This document shows positions 59,301 through 64,000 of a stretch of DNA of 64,000 nucleotides, piece after piece. Position numbers and translations under genes: made by a program. The notes beneath the pieces were generated by a model, which was not told where the DNA came from, made no database searches, and worked only from the letters and a program-made list of their open reading frames with translations. How positions within the stretch are numbered: position 1 is the stretch's first letter; every line of letters begins with the position of its first letter. The stretch is taken from NCBI RefSeq assembly GCF_037975245.1, contig NC_092575.1:263001-327000 (forward strand), in the 5' to 3' direction. This stretch comes from Apostichopus japonicus (Eukaryota; Echinodermata; Holothuroidea; Aspidochirotida; Stichopodidae).

Positions 59301-62300
59301 CTCCCTGTGTGTTTCTATATGATGTACCTGCTAGTAGTAGTATGCTCCCTGTGTGTATCTATGATGTACCTGCCAGTAGTAGTATGCTCCCTGTGTGTAT
59401 CTATATCAACGAGGTAAATGAATCTGGAGAAACTATCACACAGTAAATACGCGCGTACGCGCGTACCATGTATGGAGGGTCATGTGATGTGTTCCAGGGT
59501 GGTACTAATATACTACTCTCCCTATTACGCATGATGATTTCACCCAACCAGTACCTAAATGTGTTTGCGTGCTTAGAGCAGCAGACGACACCCGTTACCT
59601 AGCAATAACCGTGCCTGTAGCCTAACGTGATAGCTATATTCCCGTCGAGCAGCATTAGGCTCTGTTCCATGGAGAATTCCGTAGTTGCACTGAACTAAAC
59701 ATTTCCCATTTCTACATTCACTTATAGCGTGTAGTAATAACGTTAGGCCATATGAGACAAAGCTTGCCCCTAGAGCTGTATTAATAAGTAAGATTATGTA
59801 GAAAGCCTGCCTTCATTCAAGAGAATAAGGTTGAACGTTAGCATATTAGCACTATTTCGTAGGCCTGAAGTACCAGTACATTCTTATGCCGTTAGTTCCC
59901 ATGTCCGAACCGACCAATCTTTCACGAAGTCACTAACACTGTTCTCGAACTGCTACAGAGAAATATCAGTATAGTACCACCCTGGAACACATCACATGAC
60001 CCTCCATACATGGTACGCGCGCACCCAATTGACATGAATCCTCCAGATTCATTTACCTCGTTGATCTATATGATGTACCTGCCAGTAGTAGTATGCTCCC
60101 TGTGTGTATCTATATGATGTACCTGCCAGTAGTAGTATGCTCCCTGTGTGTATCTATGATGTACCTGCCAGTAGTAGTATGCTCCCTGTGTGTATCTATA
60201 TGATGTACCTGCCAGTAGTAGTATGCTCCCTGTGTGTTTCTATATGATGTACCTGCCAGTAGTAGTATGCTCCCTGTGTGTTTCTATATGATGTACCTGC
60301 CAGTAGTAGTATGCTCCCTGTGTGTATCTATATGATGTACCTGCCAGTAGTAGTATGCTCCCTGTGTGTTTCTATATGATGTACCTGCTCCCTGTGTGTA
60401 TCTATATGATATACCTGCCAGTAGTAGTATGCTCCCTGTGTGTATCTATAATGTACCTGCCAGTAGTAGTATGCTCCCTGTGTGTATCTATAATGTACCT
60501 GCCAGTAGTAGTATGCTCCCTGTGTGTTTCTATGATGTACCTGCCAGTAGTAGTATGCTCCCTGTGTGTTTCTATGATGTATGCTGGTAGTTGTATGCTC
60601 CCTGTGTGTATCTATAATGTACCTGCCAGTAGTAGTATGCTCCCTGTTTGTTTCTATGATGTGTATCTATGATGTACCTGCCTGATAAAACACCCATAAT
60701 GTATCTGTTACACGTAGCATATGTACCCAGCCTGTACACAACTAATATGTCCCTTGTATGTATAAGTACTGTGCAGTTATGGTCTCCCTATTAAAGGCAG
60801 GGAGGGCTAGTGATAACTGACTATAGAGTATTTTTAGCACTGTATGATTCCATACCCTTATAATTGCTTTAATGAAGTTGGTTAAAGCAAGGCGGTAAAA
60901 GCAATGATGAAACAAGATACATCTCTCACATAGTAATTAAGTGTTTGTTCTGCTTGTGAATGGTTGAAAACTAGCATACTGTAGTGTGTAAATGTCTCTC
61001 ACATAGTAAGTGTTTGTTCTGCTTGCATGTGAATGGTTGTAAACTAGCATACTGTAGTGTGTAAATGTTTCTCACATAGTAAGTGTTTGTTCTGCTTGTG
61101 AATGGTTGTAAACTAGCATACTGTAGTGTGTAAATGTCTCTCACATAGTAAGTGTTTGTTCTGCTTGCATGTGAATGGTTGTAAACTAGCATACTGTAGT
61201 GTGTAAATGTTTCTCACATAGTAAGTGTTTGTTCTGCTTGTGAATGGTTGTAAACTAGCATACTGTAGTGTGTAAATGTATTTGTAAAATTCCAGTCTGC
61301 TGCTGGCCATTTTGTACCTTCCTTTTGTAGTTTTAATTCCTTTGTTTCTCTAAGACAATGTCATGTTTGATGTTAACTCTGATTAGTGGGACATTTGGTA
61401 ATTGCTGATCTTACAGGTGTGTGAACACAGCGGTGTAAAGATCACTCACCCTGACAAAAGAGATGCCACCTTTAACCAGACCAAAGATTTGAACTTCATC
61501 TGTGATTATGTCAGAGAAAATTTACCAGGGCTTGAGTCCAAACCAGCTATTGTGGAGTCCTGCATGTACACAGTAAGATACTCAATAAGTTTTACGGCTA
61601 CTAAAAGAGATGCATTGCATACATATAAAAACAATACATTGAGAATTAGCTAAATGATGCTTATAAGTGTAAAATAACTTCACAATCTAATCTTGCCAAA
61701 GATAAAAAATTGGACTTCAATGATATATGACAGTTTGCAGGATGCCAAACAAACTCTGTGTTATGCATAACAATGTGCTTAAATTTATGCTAATTTAGTC
61801 GACATGTATATTCATAAGTGTAGCTTACCACTTTCCTCTTTGTTTTCAATCAGTTAAATCAATTAACTACAACAACTGATAGAGGTACCTACTGGTCATT
61901 AGCCTAATTAAACATTTGAAATTGTCTTTTTGTTTACTTCCCTACAGCTTACCCCAGACTCTGACTTTGTTATTGATACATTGCCCAGATATCCCAATAT
62001 TGCATTTGGTGCTGGCTTTTCAGGTAAGGATTCATATTAAATGACAGTTAAACAAGGTAACATGTGACTAATGAAGAGTCAATGTAGTCAAACAAGCCAG
62101 GATCATGTCAATGGGCAGGGGAGGGGAGGGGGATAAGGTGTGGATCATTCCTCTTCCCTCCTCTTACAATGACAATTCAGTCTTGTGCTCTGCAGTTCTC
62201 TTCATATGTGTTTGTATTCAGGTACACTGTGAACCATTTCTAGGATCAAACCACATAGTAGCTGGTATGTTTATGATACATTTAAAGCATCTTGTAATGT

Positions 62301-63168
62301 AATTTTCAGATGCTTTGGACACCATGTTGAGGGTGATCATGAAAGGGAAAAGTACATGCATCCAAAAACATGGAAAATTCAAGGATACTTTATATAAAGG
62401 AGTGACTTGTATTACGCGAAAATAAATGAAGCTAACTTCTTCCTGACTTCAAAAGAGTCCAACAAGAATGCATACTAGGCGTCCACCAAGAATGCAAAGC
62501 AAGGCGTCCACCAAGAATGCAAACTAGGCGTCCACCAAGAATGAAAAACTGGGCGTCCACCAAGAATGCAAAACAAGGCGTCCACCAAGAATGCAAAACC
62601 AGGTGTCCACCAAGAGTGCAAAACAAGGTGTCCACCAAGAATGCAAAACCAGGGGTCCACCAAGAATGCAAGACCAGGGGTCCACCAGAATGCAAAACAA
62701 GGCGTCCACCAAGAATGCAAAACAAAGCATCCACCAAGAATGCAAACTAGGCATCCACCAAAATCCAAATCCAGGGGAACAAAGCTTGAGAATCCTGTTT
62801 TGCACACAAGTGTATAGACTTCTGAATGGTAGATTCTGAACAAAGGCGGCAGCTAGAGACCTTAGAGAGGGTGATTGGGGAGGCAGCTAGAGACCTTAGA
62901 GAGGGTGATTGGGGATGCAGTGCAACAATGTTACCAGTTCTTAGGCTAGATCGGAGATATATAGGGATTGGGATGTGAGGTGTGATGTAAGTTTTCATCA
63001 TTCACAACATAACATATTTTCATCCTTTCTTCAGGTCATGGATTTAAGATGGCTCCCGTGGTTGGACGGATATTAGGTGAACTTGTCTTTGGGGATAAAT
63101 TGTCGTATGACATCACATCTCTGAGTGCCAAGAGGTTTGCCAAGTATTCTGATTCCTCCAAACTTTGA
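56310..63168 (+). CDS. PIPOX: Peroxisomal sarcosine oxidase / L-pipecolate oxidase
   Basis: Coding exons: 56310-56408, 57035-57183, 57637-57853, 58161-58343, 58658-58786, 61417-61572, 61948-62023, 63035-63168; phases agree, 380 residues (human 390). It is a monomeric-sarcosine-oxidase-family flavoenzyme that oxidises sarcosine to glycine and formaldehyde and can oxidise L-pipecolate, making H2O2. Landmarks: Rossmann FAD motif VIGGGIVG (7-14); RGSSHGASRI (40-49); TAGAW before CYWKERVPG; IVESCMYT with Cys308 at the position that holds FAD covalently in the family; GHGFK (337-341). The last residues are SKL, a canonical peroxisomal PTS1 signal. The exon starting at 57637 uses the acceptor TTTTAAAG, because the stronger-looking CAG seven bases later would give a stop. 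The start lies 11 bases after an acceptor (56298), so at least one upstream non-coding exon is expected. ATTAAA at 63245 may end the transcript. Confidence 0.95.
56735..56960 (+). repeat. ~80-bp repeat in PIPOX intron 1
   Basis: Three to four units contain AGTATGCCCTGCATGTATAAAAC, AAGTTTAAGCATCACCACAC and CTAAACATCAAAACCAG. Confidence 0.8.
59030..60680 (+). repeat. 40-44-bp minisatellite in PIPOX intron 5, split by a transposon
   Basis: About 23 units of GATGTACCTGCCAGTAGTAG then TATGCTCCCTGTGTGTATCT(ATAT) occupy 59030-59406 and 60064-60680. The interruption at 59407-60063 is a DNA transposon. Confidence 0.93.
59407..60063. mobile_element. 657-bp MITE with long terminal inverted repeats and 8-bp target duplication
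   Basis: Ends CAACGAGGTAAATGAATCTG and its exact complement at the right end, extended by a second matching inverted block (starting GTACCATGTATGGAGGGTC) of about 45 bases. It is flanked by ATCTATAT (59399-59406 and 60064-60071). Because the target is a minisatellite unit, the empty site is known exactly. Central sequence is non-coding. An 8-bp duplication fits hAT, though the CAACGAGG end is unlike the other elements here. Confidence 0.93.
60915..61280 (+). repeat. 62/66-bp minisatellite in PIPOX intron 5
   Basis: Five to six units contain TCACATAGTAAGTGTTTGTTC and ACTAGCATACTGTAGTGTG, alternating with and without a CATG insertion before TGAATGG. Confidence 0.9.
62455..62775 (+). repeat. 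~24-bp minisatellite in PIPOX intron 7
   Basis: About twelve units of GCGTCCACCAAGAATGCAAA plus a short spacer. Open frames exist on both strands across it and are artefacts of the repeat. A further 34-bp direct duplication (GGCAGCTAGAGACC...) follows at about 62848-62915. Confidence 0.9.
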
Positions 63169-63574
63169 AATCCATCAGACAGATTGAAGACGGCCTGAAG
63201 CTCTGCATGATGGGTTGTGGCTGATCTTGTATATCTCCATGGTGATTAAATGAAATATTTAGTACTACAGCAGTACTACTCTATAAATGGTTGATTGCGT
63301 GATAAGCCTTAATAGGACACTGAAACGTAAAGTAAAGACGATTGTGAGAAACAGTTTACATATGAAAAGAAAAATTGGCTTGCATAGGATCAGAGGAGTC
63401 ATGCGATGCACAAAGATAGAAACTAACAGATAGAAACAATGAAGGTTTACAATGTACTACAGTTTGGGCTGAGTAAATGTAGGGCAGCTTTCAGCAGTTG
63501 AAACTGTCTACAATTATCTGCTGTTTTTCAAATATCAAAACCTGCAGAAATACTGGCAAATGTAAACGACACAA

Positions 63575-64000
63575 TCTATTAGTTAATCAATATTGTCCTA
63601 CGGTTGGGTATTATCTATTAGTTATTCAACATTGTCCTACGGTTGGGTTTGTCTATTAGTTATTCAACATTGTCCTATGTGTGGGTTTGTCTATTAGTTA
63701 TTCAACATTGTCCTACGGTTGGGTTTATCTATTAGTTATTCAACGTTGTACTACTGTATGTGTGGGTTTGTCTATTAGTTATTCAACATTGTCGTATGGT
63801 TGGGTATTATCTATTAGTTATTCAACATTGTACTACGGTTGGGTATTATCTATTAGTTATTCAACATTGTCCTATGTGTGGGTTTGTCTATTAGTTATTC
63901 AACATTGTCCTACGGTTGGGTTTATCTATTAGTTATTCAACGTTGTACTACTGTATGTGTGGGTTTGTCTATTAGTTATTCAACATTGTCGTATGGTTGG
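63575..64000 (+). repeat. ~36-40-bp minisatellite downstream of PIPOX, running off the window
   Basis: About eleven units contain CTATTAGTTATTCAACATTG then TCCTACGGTTGGGTTT, with recurring longer variants (GTACTACTGTATGTGTGGG) spaced about 215 bp apart, a hint of higher-order repetition. The array continues beyond the right edge. Confidence 0.9.

Noticed and set aside
59030..60680. CRISPR-like array of short repeats
   Set aside because: Units are contiguous with no unique spacers, in a eukaryotic intron: an ordinary minisatellite.
62432..62843. Several open frames on both strands
   Set aside because: Artefacts of the ~24-bp minisatellite in PIPOX intron 7.

Overview
This is nuclear DNA of an animal. 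Genes are split by GT-AG introns, spaced by AT-rich DNA, and surrounded by tRNA-derived SINEs, a LINE fragment, large minisatellites and many short inverted-repeat DNA transposons. The gene set (an ARMC5 orthologue, hydroxyproline dehydrogenase PRODH2, peroxisomal sarcosine/pipecolate oxidase PIPOX, and a probable BCR-type N-terminus) fits a marine invertebrate deuterostome. An echinoderm is my best guess, but that is inference; the sequence itself does not name the species.

Layout. 1-6.0 kb: unique AT-rich DNA, a nested hAT-like element (1832-2526), a dispersed repeat and palindromic elements. 6.0-14.7 kb: minus-strand gene with a BCR-like first exon (13702-14656) and a second exon (6040-6143), running off the left edge; its intron holds a 2.3-kb higher-order satellite and a 1.2-kb foldback element. 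14.7-18.5 kb: intergenic, with a LINE remnant and a SINE. 18.5-26.5 kb: ARMC5, plus strand, six coding exons joining in frame to 1329 codons. 27.2-28.7 kb: a decayed class A GPCR on the minus strand, broken by frameshifts and by a 550-bp hAT-like element with a perfect 8-bp target duplication. 28.7-36.5 kb: nested MITEs and repeats with no gene recognised. 36.8-47.2 kb: PRODH2, plus strand, ten coding exons, 538 aa. 47.3-51.1 kb: a 34-bp satellite that carries an AATAAA in nearly every unit directly after the PRODH2 stop, split by two insertions. 52.1-55.7 kb: three more hAT-like elements, one nested. 56.3-63.2 kb: PIPOX, plus strand, eight coding exons, 380 aa, ending in a peroxisomal SKL signal. 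The window ends in another minisatellite.

How the genes relate. PRODH2 (mitochondrial, hydroxyproline) and PIPOX (peroxisomal, sarcosine/pipecolate) are neighbouring FAD enzymes of imino/N-methyl amino-acid breakdown on the same strand; both are relevant to glycine/glyoxylate and, for PRODH2, collagen turnover. ARMC5 is a CUL3 substrate adaptor and the BCR-like gene a signalling protein; nothing in the sequence links them to the metabolic pair. Splice sites were read by eye and checked by phase; no transcript data were available.
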